This document shows positions 16,941-26,800 of a stretch of DNA of 64,000 nt, one piece after another; within the stretch, counting starts at the first letter, position 1, and the number at the start of each line of letters is the position of its first letter. The translations under genes and the position numbers were made by a program. The notes under the pieces are model-generated. The model worked only from the letters and a program-made list of their open reading frames with translations, was not told where the DNA came from and made no database searches. Origin of the DNA: an uncultured Oscillospiraceae bacterium (GTDB lineage: Bacteria; Bacillota; Clostridia; Oscillospirales; Oscillospiraceae); contig CAJUPS010000005.1 of NCBI GenBank assembly GCA_910588045.1, positions 22,267-86,266 of the forward strand, read 5' to 3'.

Positions 16941-17975
16941 CTACAGCTGGAGGGGGTTCTGAAGCAGTACAAACCCCTTCTCAGCGTCGCGGTTGATTTT
17001 TTCGACCAGCGGCTGGAGCTCCTTGCTCAACGCCTTTCCGTCCGGCGTGCCGAAGAGGAGGCTGCGCAGCGCCCAGATGGGTCCCGTGCGGTGGCTGTCC
17101 TGGGTCTTCAGGATATAGGCCAGGGAGTAGAGGAGGGGCTGGTCGCAGTACAGAGGCCGGTACTCCGCCAGATTGCCGTTGTTGGCGTGGTAGATGTACT
17201 CCTGGCTTGCGGTGGGGCTGATGTCGTTGTTCTTGAAGCCGAAGAACTCCAGCCCGCCCAGGGAGATGATGGGCAGCACCGCCGCCGTGCAGTGCCCCGC
17301 CAGATTGGGCGAGGCGAGGTATTGCAGCAGCTCGCCGTATCCCTTTTTGACCGCCTCCACCACCTGACGCATCTCGCCCCGATAGTAGTATTTTTCACAT
17401 TTGATGGGAACAAAGAGGATCAGCCGGTCCTCGATGTCCTCCACCTTCAGCTCATCCTTGATAAAATGGGTGATATGGGAGGGCTTGTTGTTGCTGATAT
17501 GCCGCTCTCCATACATGGGGTTGCCGTCCTGGTCCTCCTTCATGTCCTCCATCAGACACGGGGTGTCGATGGCGAAGATGATGACGTGGCTCTCCCGGAT
17601 CTCCTCCTTTACCGCATCAAAATCATCCGGCTTGGCGAAAAATTCTCCGGGGACATCCACAAACTGAAGGCTGATACCGGTTTTCTTTCCCGCCAGATCA
17701 AGGCTGAAATCGAAGCTGTCCAGAGAGGAGCTCGCGTTGTCATCGCTGACCGTCACAAAGGACTCCATATCCGGCGCGTCAAAATAGCTCTGTGAGAGAT
17801 CAACCGTATCCTGGAGCTTATTGATCATCACGTTGCCGGCCGTCAGCGTCAGGTTTGTGCCGGAGAGCGTCGCATCCGCGTTGTTCCACATGGAGGCGAG
17901 GACCGTGGACTTCCCGCAGCGCCGTCCGCCCACCATAAAAATCTTGATCTTCGGTTTCTTCGTAAACAGTCCCAT
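16941..17975 (-). CDS. small GTPase-fold protein B of a paralogous trio
   Basis: A 344-residue P-loop GTPase: Walker A GGRRCGKS (16-23), G3 motif DVPG (107-110). IIFAIDTPCLMED after G3 matches the equivalent segments of A and C (IDTPHLMEEN, VDTVHLMEEN). LFVPIKCEKYYY probably occupies the place of the NKxD base-recognition strand; a canonical NKxD is not seen. YCDQPLLYSLAYIL and the final FVLLQNPLQL are family signatures. AGGAGG lies 11 bases before the ATG. Confidence 0.75.
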   Translation of the reverse strand: MGLFTKKPKIKIFMVGGRRCGKSTVLASMWNNADATLSGTNLTLTAGNVMINKLQDTVDLSQSYFDAPDMESFVTVSDDNASSSLDSFDFSLDLAGKKTGISLQFVDVPGEFFAKPDDFDAVKEEIRESHVIIFAIDTPCLMEDMKEDQDGNPMYGERHISNNKPSHITHFIKDELKVEDIEDRLILFVPIKCEKYYYRGEMRQVVEAVKKGYGELLQYLASPNLAGHCTAAVLPIISLGGLEFFGFKNNDISPTASQEYIYHANNGNLAEYRPLYCDQPLLYSLAYILKTQDSHRTGPIWALRSLLFGTPDGKALSKELQPLVEKINRDAEKGFVLLQNPLQL

Positions 17976-18005
17976 CTCTATTCTTCCTCCTTTTATGTAT
18001 GTCGT

Positions 18006-19082
18006 CTACATCAAGTGCGCACCGATCAGGATCTTATAGCCGTCCTTATCGCGCACGCGCTTCCGGGAGAATTTCCCGATCTCCAGCAGCAGCTCCGGGT
18101 CGTCCGGGAACAGCCGGAAGATGGCCGCCAGCTTGCTGAAAAATCCGCCGCTGTCAGAGCTCTTTGTGCGCTGGTAGAGCTTCGTTATAAAGGCGAGCAG
18201 GTAGCACAGCGGCTGCTCGCAGTATTGGGGATGGTACTGCGCACCGGCCTTTGTATAGACATACTCGGCCCGGGCGGGGAGCCCCGCCGACAGGACCTTT
18301 ACCTCTCCGGCGTCATCCCGCTTGAAGTCGGAAAACGCCACCTCGCCCACGGTGAAGATCGGCGTGATCGCCGCTGCGATATGGGCCTTTATGCCGCTGC
18401 CGGAGAAGAAGTCCAGCAGCTCGCCGTAGGAGCGCTCCACCGCCTCGCGCACCTCCTCCATGCGGCCCTCCAGCTGGTACTTCTCACATTTCAGGGGGAC
18501 GAACAGGACCAGCTTGTCGTCCTCCAGCTGCGCAAACTCGCCCTTAATGAACTCCGTGACCAGGGAAACGCGGTTTTTCACCTCGTTGAACCGGCCGTTC
18601 TCCTCCATCAGGTGGGGCGTGTCGATGGCAATGACGATGGCGCTGGAGTTGGCGATGAACCCGCGGACGTCATCCGGGTGGTCCTTCAAATACTCCCCGG
18701 GAAAGTCCTTGATGACCAGGTCGATCCGGGCGGCCTTTCCCTTGACGCCGAATTGGAAATAGTAGCTGCGCTCCTCCATATCACCGGAGATCCCGCCGCT
18801 GGGAACGCTCTTCCCCTTCGCCGCGCCGTCGAACATCTCCAGCAGCTCCTCGTGCTTCTTGAGGATGATCCCGGCGGTCATGTCCAGCTTGCTCTGTTCG
18901 TCCTCCATGGTGGTCAGAAACAGGTTCGAGTTCGAGTTCACGGCGTTCAGATCGTGGAACATGGAGGTCAGCACGCTGGTCTTCCCCACGCCCCGGGCGC
19001 CCATCATGCAGATCTGCATCCGCGCATTTTTCGACCTGACGGCATTCCCCACGGTCTTTTTGAATTTACTTAAAATATCCAT
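18006..19082 (-). CDS. small GTPase-fold protein A of a paralogous trio
   Basis: A 358-residue P-loop GTPase with a basic N-terminal helix (MDILSKFKKTVGNAVRSKNA), Walker A GARGVGKT (28-35) and G3 motif DFPG (126-129). It shares IAIDTPHLMEENG, LFVPLKCEKY and YCEQPLCYLLAF with proteins B and C. The gap to the upstream dynamin-like gene is 3 bases, and its ribosome site GGAG lies within that gene's stop region, so the two are translated together. Confidence 0.75.
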   Translation of the reverse strand: MDILSKFKKTVGNAVRSKNARMQICMMGARGVGKTSVLTSMFHDLNAVNSNSNLFLTTMEDEQSKLDMTAGIILKKHEELLEMFDGAAKGKSVPSGGISGDMEERSYYFQFGVKGKAARIDLVIKDFPGEYLKDHPDDVRGFIANSSAIVIAIDTPHLMEENGRFNEVKNRVSLVTEFIKGEFAQLEDDKLVLFVPLKCEKYQLEGRMEEVREAVERSYGELLDFFSGSGIKAHIAAAITPIFTVGEVAFSDFKRDDAGEVKVLSAGLPARAEYVYTKAGAQYHPQYCEQPLCYLLAFITKLYQRTKSSDSGGFFSKLAAIFRLFPDDPELLLEIGKFSRKRVRDKDGYKILIGAHLM

Positions 19083-19085
19083 CTC

Positions 19086-21389
19086 TCACTCCAGGCTCAA
19101 AATGAAGCTGTCCTTTCTGTTATATTTCTGGAGCTGCTCAATGTCGGCGGCCCACGTCTCCATGACGGCCCCGTTTTTCTGACTGGCCATCAGCTCCTTG
19201 CTCCAGATCCGCCCGGCAAAGCCGCTGTACAGCGCGAACCACTCGTCGTATACCCCCTCGGAGGTGGTGATACGCTCAAAGAACTCGTCGCACACCGCGA
19301 AAAGCGCCTCGTTGGGCGACATATAAAAGGCCCGGAGGGAGCCCTTCAGGTTATCCTGGACCCGCTTGAGGGCCACCTTCAGCTGGAACACGACGCTTCT
19401 GGCGGAGGCGCTCTGGAACATGACGTTTATCATATTGGGGTTGGCCAGGCTGATCTCGTACAGACTCAGCCGCACCTTGTTCATCAGGGCCCCCCGCACG
19501 CTGAAATCAAAGTCATACAGGAACTCACACGCCCGCCGGATCTGGGAATCGCTCTCCAGATGGGCCTTTGAGAAATCGTGCAACCACTGGAAGAGCTCCC
19601 CCTCGCCGCTGGGCGTGAGAACCTTGCCCAGCCGTCCGTTTTCCACCAGGATACCGGTGATCTCGTTCTTGAAGGCGGTGATAATGGGGGCCAGGGAGGT
19701 GTCCACCTCAATGAACTGCTGGGTGATGTCGGAGCGGGCCGCATCGAGGAAGTGCTTATAGACCTCCGCAACGGACGGCAGGCCGTGGGTGTCCATGTAC
19801 TCCTGTACGGCCGCCTCCTGGGGAACGTGGTCCATCAGACTGCTCACAATGTGGTCTATGCGCTCGCAGAGGACCTCGCATTTCTCGTTGCGCAGCGCTC
19901 CATAGTGGAGGTTGCGCTTTTTCAGCTGGACCGTCATATCCCCGTCGTAGGTTTTCTGGATCAGCTTGTAGACGTCGTTGGTGAGGTTGCCGCCGACGCT
20001 GTACTTCACCATGCCCTCCACGCTCTTGCACAGGATGTCGTAGGCCCGCCAGGTGCGGCCAGCCAGGTCCGAGAGCTCGTCCACGTACAGCTGGTCGATG
20101 CCCCCCAGGTTATCGGAGAGCGACTGGAGCAGGGGCACCAGGAAGTCCCTGCGTACCTCGTCGGCGTCGGTGACGTCCACGATCTGGTTCATGATGGCCG
20201 GCAGAAACTTCTCACGGTCCATGATGGCCTTGTAGTTCCGGCAGGTGCTGATATTGTCGTACCGCTTGGCCTCGGGATTGTCCTTGCTGTGGTTGAGCAG
20301 GAAGGCGAACCACTTTTCCATCTGCCGCTTCTCAAAGAAGGTACGGACCTCGTCAAAAATCCTGATTTCCGTGTCCAGCGGGCTGCCGCCGGTGTTGGCG
20401 TCCGGAAACTTGAAGAAGACCACGGCGTCGCTGTCCGTCTTGATGGTCTCCAGCATTCTCTGGTTGGTATCCACGTCGGTGGCCCCCAGGCCCACCGTAT
20501 CCACCAGCCGGATCTTTCCCGCGTCATCGTAGGTAAACGCCTTCTCAATGCGCGCCAGCTTGACGCCGACGAACTTGTAGAACCGCATAAACGCCGGGTC
20601 CTCGGGATTCTTCCCGTTGTGCTGCGCTACGTAAGAGATGATCTCGTCCTCATTCTCCAGCCAGATGGGCTCCCTGCCTATCAGGCCGCGCCACTCGCTG
20701 TAGTGCTCGACGTACCGGTTGTACAGGGTCTGCATCTTAGCGGTGGCGTCGGACTTCCCTGTGGTAACCTTTTCCAGCATCGCCTTCAGCCTGTCCGCCG
20801 TGTAGTTGGGCAGATCGTCGATATTGTAAATATGCTCCGTCTTGTTGGAGATCGTGTTCAGATACTCCTGCACCTCCTGTAGGACGTCGCCTTGGGTTTT
20901 GAAGGCGATGCAGGCCCGCACGTGCTGGTTGCTGCCGTTTTCCACGACGGAGCGGGCGCCGGTGCAGTGGTCGCCGTCAAAGGCGGGGATGCACCGGCTG
21001 TCCAGACCGGAGATGGATTGCAGCAGACGGCTCTTCCCCTGCCGGGCGGGCCCCACCACGGCGATATTGATAAAATCCCGCTGGAAGCGGGTATTCAGCG
21101 CCTCGTACCCCTCCCGCAGCTTGCGGGCGTCCTCTATGAACGGACCGGCGGAGACCCCGGCGATGGCGCTCAGCATTTTTACGTTGTCCGCAAAAATATC
21201 ATAGTAGGGAGACTGGGGCAGGAGGGTTCCGTCCTCACTGACCACGCTGCGGCGCAGCTCGTCCATCCTCTCCGCCACGGCGATCGCCGCGTCCAGGTCC
21301 TGGATGCGCTGGTCCAGCAGGGTTTTCCGTGCCTTGCGTGCTGCGATGATCTCATCAATTTTTGCTCTGATTCCCATAGATTCCGACAT
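19086..21389 (-). CDS. dynamin-like large GTPase, first gene of the left arm
   Basis: A 767-residue protein. A helical N-terminus with a coiled coil (about 1-100) precedes the GTPase domain: Walker A GPARQGKS (113-120) and a G3 motif in LVDTVGLGA (about 285-293). The remaining 400 residues are predominantly helical, as in dynamin-superfamily and GBP-like proteins. I chose the ATG at 21389 (MSESMGIRAK) because GGGAGG sits 7 bases upstream; the frame extends to 21461 without support. Such proteins often act on membranes or self-assemble on GTP binding. It opens the minus-strand operon of nine genes. Confidence 0.78.
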   Translation of the reverse strand: MSESMGIRAKIDEIIAARKARKTLLDQRIQDLDAAIAVAERMDELRRSVVSEDGTLLPQSPYYDIFADNVKMLSAIAGVSAGPFIEDARKLREGYEALNTRFQRDFINIAVVGPARQGKSRLLQSISGLDSRCIPAFDGDHCTGARSVVENGSNQHVRACIAFKTQGDVLQEVQEYLNTISNKTEHIYNIDDLPNYTADRLKAMLEKVTTGKSDATAKMQTLYNRYVEHYSEWRGLIGREPIWLENEDEIISYVAQHNGKNPEDPAFMRFYKFVGVKLARIEKAFTYDDAGKIRLVDTVGLGATDVDTNQRMLETIKTDSDAVVFFKFPDANTGGSPLDTEIRIFDEVRTFFEKRQMEKWFAFLLNHSKDNPEAKRYDNISTCRNYKAIMDREKFLPAIMNQIVDVTDADEVRRDFLVPLLQSLSDNLGGIDQLYVDELSDLAGRTWRAYDILCKSVEGMVKYSVGGNLTNDVYKLIQKTYDGDMTVQLKKRNLHYGALRNEKCEVLCERIDHIVSSLMDHVPQEAAVQEYMDTHGLPSVAEVYKHFLDAARSDITQQFIEVDTSLAPIITAFKNEITGILVENGRLGKVLTPSGEGELFQWLHDFSKAHLESDSQIRRACEFLYDFDFSVRGALMNKVRLSLYEISLANPNMINVMFQSASARSVVFQLKVALKRVQDNLKGSLRAFYMSPNEALFAVCDEFFERITTSEGVYDEWFALYSGFAGRIWSKELMASQKNGAVMETWAADIEQLQKYNRKDSFILSLE

Positions 21390-21447
21390 AAGCTTTCCTC
21401 CCATGATTGATTGACTTTTCTTACCATTGCTTCCGACTGCCAAATCT

Positions 21448-21461
21448 GTGCAAAATTGCAC
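21448..21461. promoter_or_regulatory. GTGCAA...TTGCAC palindrome in the left-arm leader
   Basis: The 14-bp dyad GTGCAAAATTGCAC lies in the transcribed leader of the left arm. GTGCAA also forms the -35 of the left promoter (21514-21519, read on the plus strand) and occurs just after the right promoter (21700-21705). A shared regulator is possible. Confidence 0.4.
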
Positions 21462-21490
21462 GAAAAATGCTAAATTCCCATATTTTTTAT

Positions 21491-21519
21491 ATTATACCAT
21501 CTTGTTATTGGAAGTGCAA
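21491..21519 (-). promoter_or_regulatory. sigma-A promoter of the left (minus) arm
   Basis: On the minus strand TTGCAC (21514-21519), 17 bp, TATAAT (21491-21496). The leader to the ATG at 21389 is about 95 bases. Confidence 0.8.
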
Positions 21520-21660
21520 CACTCAATTTGGACGATTTCACCAGACGGTTACGGGGGAACCTTTCCGCTTGCAGGGGCGGCGGCGCAAGCCTGCGCGCGG
21601 GGGATCCGCATTTTCGCCGGCCTATCAGAATGTAAAAAACGCAAAAATTGTAAAAAGTTG

Positions 21661-21689
21661 TTGAACCGGCACCGGGGTTATGCTATCAT
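21661..21689 (+). promoter_or_regulatory. sigma-A promoter of the right (plus) arm
   Basis: TTGAAC (21661-21666), 17 bp, TATCAT (21684-21689), about 40 bases before the vWA start. It forms a divergent pair with the left-arm promoter about 145 bp away. Confidence 0.7.
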
Positions 21690-21728
21690 GTACACATACG
21701 TGCAATGGAATAGGAGGGATATTAGAAA

Positions 21729-23774
21729 ATGAACCAGCACAGATTGTTTCGGTGCATATCCACCTGGCTTCTGGTGTGTATCATTGCACTTTCCTTCTCC
21801 ATCCCTGCGGCTGAGGCGGTGGGGAACAGCGGCGTAAATCGTTTCAACGTGGTCGTCGTACTGGATGCCAGCGGCTCCATGCGGCGTGTCGATCCGGAGG
21901 GATACCGATACCGGGCCATCACCCAATTCACAAACCTCCTGGCGGAGCGGGGGAATGTCCTGGGCAGCATCGTTTTCCATACCGGCATTGCCGGTGAGCA
22001 GAACATGGTCCCGGTGCAGAAGCAGGCGGAGAAGGACGCCGCCGTCTCTCTGCTGGAGTCGATCCCCGCCGACGGCGGCTGGACGAATATCGGCGCGGGC
22101 CTCTCCCAGGCCGTCTCCATGATCGAGAGCTGCGGAGATCCCTCCCTGCCCTCCGTGATCCTGCTCCTCAGCGACGGCAATACGGAGATGTCCACCGACG
22201 AGGAGACCCAGGACTCCCTGGATATGAAAGCCGAGGCGCTCCAGGCCGCCCGGGAGAAGGGGATCTCCATCTACAGCGTCTGCCTCAACGCGGACCAGAC
22301 GGCCGACATTTCGGAGATGCAGCAGATCTCCGACGCCACCGGCGGCGTGTTCCAGGAGGTCACGGCGGCGGAGGATTTGCAGGAGACGTTCAATACGTTC
22401 TATGAGTTGATCTACGGCACCTCCACCATCCCCCTTTTCTCCGACGTCATTCCCGCCTCCGGCCGGTTGGAGACGGCGTTCGACATACCGGGGATCGGCG
22501 TGGAGGAGGTCAACATCATTATCTACGGCGATGTGTCGGCACTCCGCCTCCTCCGGCCGGACGGCTCGGAGAGCGCCGCCTCCCAGATGTCCTTCGACGG
22601 CTTCTCCATGCTCAAGCTGACCGACATTCTCCCCGGCACCTGGACGCTGGTGACGGAGGGCGTGCCGGGGGACGACATCCGCATCAACATGGTGTATAAC
22701 ACCGACCTGGGCATTGAGGTGTCCGCCGAGCCCTCCGATCCCATGATCACCCCCGACGACATGGTGACCATCACGGCGCGGCTGACCGGGAACGCGGGCG
22801 CGGCCGACAGCAGCCAGCAGTACATCGGCTACTCCGCAGAGCTGCTGGTCATGGACGCCTATGGGGATTATGTGGAGAGCACTCCCATGCAGGTCGCCGG
22901 GGACCACTTCGAGGCGGTGCGCAGCTTTGACGAGGGCGTCTACTACTACAAGGTGGCGGTCACGGGCAACCACATGGAGAAGGAGTCCGCGGGCGTGGGG
23001 CCCCTGACGTCCGCCGCCGGTGCGGCCGTGGAGCAGGTCAATACGGCACCTGTCCCCGTCGATGACGTCGTGAAGGCCACGGTGAACATCTGGCCCTTCA
23101 AGGGCGGCAGCTATACGCTGGACCTGAACACCCTGGCTACCGATGCGGAGGACAGCGCCCTCAACTATAAAATCCTGTCCAGCTCTTTCATAGAGGGGAC
23201 CGACTACACCGTGGATGCCGACGGCGTGCTCCGCATGGACCACTTCAGCCTGAGCAAGGGGGCCTTTACCGTGCGGGCCACCGACTCCGGGGGCCTCTCC
23301 TGCGAGATCGAGGTGATCGTTCACGCCATCAATATCGGGATCGTGACCCTGATCGTTCTGGGGATCCTGGCCCTTGTGGCCGCCGCCATTTTCGGCGTAT
23401 TGCTCCATATTGCGCTCAGCAAGCCCTTCCGCGGCACCATCTCCGCCCAGTCCTACTGCAACGGCGTCTTCCGGGGCACGCCCCGCACCCCGCGGCGGGG
23501 CCGGTGCAAGCTGGCGGCCTTCGGCATGGACAGCGTGGGACTGGACTACCAGAAATCCTACTTCCAGGCCACCGGGCAGGACTATGTGGAGCTGTGCACC
23601 AATATCCCGGTCATCTGGAACGGCCAGGAGACCCGGAAGGTGCGCATCATCAGCGGGGCGGAGGTCACCATCACCATCCGGCGGGACGACCCCCGGAAGC
23701 TGTATGTCCGCTTTGACAGCCGCATGAGAGGCGGCGGACGCCGCGGCGGGCGCGGCCCGGTCCGGAGACACTGA
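21729..23774 (+). CDS. exported von Willebrand factor A protein, single-pass with cytoplasmic tail
   Basis: A 681-residue protein: signal peptide (about 1-30), vWA domain with the MIDAS motif DASGS (46-50) and the LLLSDGNTEMS strand, then beta-rich domains (about 250-530), one membrane helix (about 535-560, IGIVTLIVLGILALVAAAIF) and a basic C-terminal tail of about 115 residues ending RRGGRGPVRRH. The ATG at 21729 has AGGAGG 11 bases upstream. It probably senses or binds a ligand outside the cell in a metal-dependent way and relays this to cytoplasmic partners (inference). It is the first gene of the right arm; a fragment of MITE family 1 begins at its stop codon. Confidence 0.82.
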   Translation: MNQHRLFRCISTWLLVCIIALSFSIPAAEAVGNSGVNRFNVVVVLDASGSMRRVDPEGYRYRAITQFTNLLAERGNVLGSIVFHTGIAGEQNMVPVQKQAEKDAAVSLLESIPADGGWTNIGAGLSQAVSMIESCGDPSLPSVILLLSDGNTEMSTDEETQDSLDMKAEALQAAREKGISIYSVCLNADQTADISEMQQISDATGGVFQEVTAAEDLQETFNTFYELIYGTSTIPLFSDVIPASGRLETAFDIPGIGVEEVNIIIYGDVSALRLLRPDGSESAASQMSFDGFSMLKLTDILPGTWTLVTEGVPGDDIRINMVYNTDLGIEVSAEPSDPMITPDDMVTITARLTGNAGAADSSQQYIGYSAELLVMDAYGDYVESTPMQVAGDHFEAVRSFDEGVYYYKVAVTGNHMEKESAGVGPLTSAAGAAVEQVNTAPVPVDDVVKATVNIWPFKGGSYTLDLNTLATDAEDSALNYKILSSSFIEGTDYTVDADGVLRMDHFSLSKGAFTVRATDSGGLSCEIEVIVHAINIGIVTLIVLGILALVAAAIFGVLLHIALSKPFRGTISAQSYCNGVFRGTPRTPRRGRCKLAAFGMDSVGLDYQKSYFQATGQDYVELCTNIPVIWNGQETRKVRIISGAEVTITIRRDDPRKLYVRFDSRMRGGGRRGGRGPVRRH

Positions 23775-23792
23775 GAACCTGTATTCACAACC
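23773..23792 (+). repeat. solitary terminal repeat of MITE family 1
   Basis: GAGAACCTGTATTCACAACC matches the end of the 163-bp element, but no interior or second end follows. It overlaps the last bases of the vWA stop codon and lies 27 bp before the tubulin-like start. It could be an excision scar or a decayed copy. Confidence 0.6.
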
Positions 23793-23818
23793 ATCAACAT
23801 CTGAGGAGGAGAAGAAAT

Positions 23819-26800
23819 ATGGCGGTCTATTCCAAACTGCTTTTGAGCGCCGGCGGCGGCATTGTCTCCACGATGCAGCAGGCAGAGCAGGCTAAGAACA
23901 CAGCGTCCCTTCTGATCGGTCTGGGCGGAACGGGCATCGACTGTCTGCGCACCATCAAGACCCAGGTCCGCTCCCGGCTGCGCCCCGACGATCCCGACGC
24001 CGTGGTGCCCAAGTACGAGCACATCCGCTTTCTGGGCGTGGACACCGCGGAGAAGAGCAAGGGCGACCAGGACGAGGACCAGGACAACCTGAAGGCCGGG
24101 GCGCTGATCGCGCTGGACGACGTGGAGTGCTTTTCCATCTCCAACCCCCACGTCAAGCGGACCTTCTCCTCTCCCAAGGGCCTGGAGATGCGGGAGGAGC
24201 TGTCCTGGCTGCGCTGGGAGGACATCGACGCCCCCGACCTGGGGAAGGCCGGCGCCGGGGGCATCCGCCAGATCGGCCGCTTTATGATGATGGACCGCTC
24301 CAAGGCCTTTATGAGCCGCGTGGAGCAGGAGATCAACGCGGCCAAGGCCGGGCTCATTGACCCCACGGTATACGTCCACATTTTCTCGGGCTTGAGCGGC
24401 GGCACGGGGGCGGGATGCTTCCTGGACGTGTGTTACATGGTGCGCCATATCGCCAACAAGGTGGGCGGCGTCACCATCTTCGGCTATTTCTTCCTGCCCG
24501 ATGTCAACCTGTCCGTCATCCCCTTCTCCGACACAAAGACCCGGGCCTACGTGCCAAAGAACGGCTACGCCTCCATGCAGGAGCTGGACTACTGTATGCA
24601 GCTCCAATACAACGGGGGCGGCTTTGTTCAGAAATACCAGGACCACACGGCGGTGGCCTGGAAGGAACCGCCGGTGGATATGTGCCACCTGGTCTGCGCT
24701 ACGGACTCGTCCAACAACGTGATTGAAAACGCCTATGACTACGCCATGAATGTCACGACGGAGTATGTCATGGACTTCCTGACCCACTCCAACACGAAGT
24801 TCGACCTGGCCGAGCAGCTGGCCAACTTCCGGGCCAAGGTGCGGGCCGCCGACGACTCGAAGGTCATCGGCTCCCACGTGGCCTACTGCGTCATCGGCGC
24901 TGCGTGCGCGTGCATCCCCCTGCGGGAGATCAACACCTATCTGGCCTCGGAGCTCTTCGAGAAGTTCTCCCGCATCGGCCAGAACGTGCCCAGCAAGACC
25001 GATGTTGAGAACCTGGCCGTCGCCGCTCTGGCGCGGAATGCCCAGGGCGTCTCGGACATCTACAACGCCCTCTATCGGGAACTGAGCAGCGGGTTTGACA
25101 ACAGCTATGCCGCCTACACCGACGATTGGAAGTTTGTCCGCGACTACGGCAACAGCGATATGGTCACCCACTACACCAACCAGACCGCCGCGAAGCTCAA
25201 TATCGCGGTGAAGAACAGCCGGAGCATGGTCTCCGAGGGCAACCAGCAGTCCCTCATTGCCCGCGTGCGGGAGCAGCTGGCCAGGATCATCCGGAACATC
25301 GACTGCGGCCCCATCTTTGCCTACGGTCTGATCTCCGCGGCCAAGAGCCACAACCTGCTGAACATCATCGACGGCCTGCTGGAGGAGAACAACTCCCGCT
25401 GGAACCAGGAGAGCGCCCAGGACCATCTGCGCGTGGAGGACTACGAGCGGGCCCGCGCCGACTTTGAGAACCGGCGGCGGCGGGAGCTGCTGGACAACGA
25501 CCAGAAGCGCTTCAACGACTACGAGTACGACCTGATGCTCCTCGAGCAGCACAAGCTGGCCATGAACTGCTATCAGGAGCTGGACAACGTGCTGAAGCTC
25601 TTCCGCAAGCAGCTGGAGGACATTACGGCCTCTTACTATATCAAGCTCAGCCGCGTCATGGATACGCTGATCCAGTCCTTCAAGGAGAACCGCGACGCCC
25701 TGGCCAGCGAGAAGATCATGCAGACGAAGAGCTCCTTCGCCATCCCGATGATGACCATTGCGGAGCTGAAAAAGGCGCTGGACGCCGAGATCGAGACCAT
25801 CAACGTCCCGGGCAGGCTGGACGAATTTATGGCCCTGTTCCTGGACCACGAGGACGACTGGATCGCGGAGGATGAGAACAAGATCGCCAAGCTGGTAAAC
25901 GGCTTTTTCGTCGAAACGGCCTTCCACGGCTTCGCCAACCGGACCATCACCGCCTTCCTCAAGGACAAGTACAGGATCGACAACGACGAGCAGCTGTCCA
26001 ATAAGATCTACAACGACTGGATGAAGGTCCTGACCACCAAGGCAAGCCCCCTGTTCTACTTCAACAACGAGGTGTGGCAGGAGTCCGACACGTCGAAGCT
26101 GGCCTCCCTGTCCTTCCCGGACTCCTCCGCCCCCATCAAGGCGGCGGCAGAGCGGATGCACATGGTGAACGATATGTGGGTGACCAAGGAGAGCGCCCTC
26201 ACCGACCGGATCTTCGTGATGTGCAGCGCCTGCGCGCTGCCGCTGAGCGCCTACAACAACTGCGCCGAGTATGAGGCGATCTATTTCAGCAGCAATGCCG
26301 CCGGATGCCACTACTACGAGGGCAAGGACGTCCCCGGTATGCCGTTCAACGACTGGCGCAAGCTCTCCTCCCTGACGCCTCAGAGCCTGCTGCATCTGGA
26401 GCGGGCCCCCGAGCCGATGCAGAAGCTGATTTCCACGGCGCAGGCGCTCTACGAGGAGGCCAACCGGTTTGCCATCTTTGACGACGACAACCGCATCTGC
26501 GTCCCGGACGAGGGGCACGTCAAGGCCCTCCAGGCCCTGATCGACGAGGCAAACGGGAAGATCGCCCAGGCCGCCAAGGCGTCGGACATTGCGGGGATGC
26601 AGGAGCTTCTGACAAAGCTGAAGGCCGCCAGGACCCTGCCCATGACCGCCACGTCAAACCGGATGCAGAACGACGGCCATGCCGCCAAGCGGGAGACCCG
26701 TCTGAGCGTGCAGAAGGACCACTTTGTCGCCTCCCCGGCCTATCACATCCTCGTCGGCGACATCCTCCGGCAGATCAAGGCGCTGGACGCCGCCGCAGAG

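Noticed and set aside
21678..26518. Long open frames antisense to the vWA and tubulin-like genes (up to 978 codons)
   Set aside because: They mirror strongly coding plus-strand genes with clear domains, lack family motifs and ribosome sites, and arise from high GC content and codon bias.
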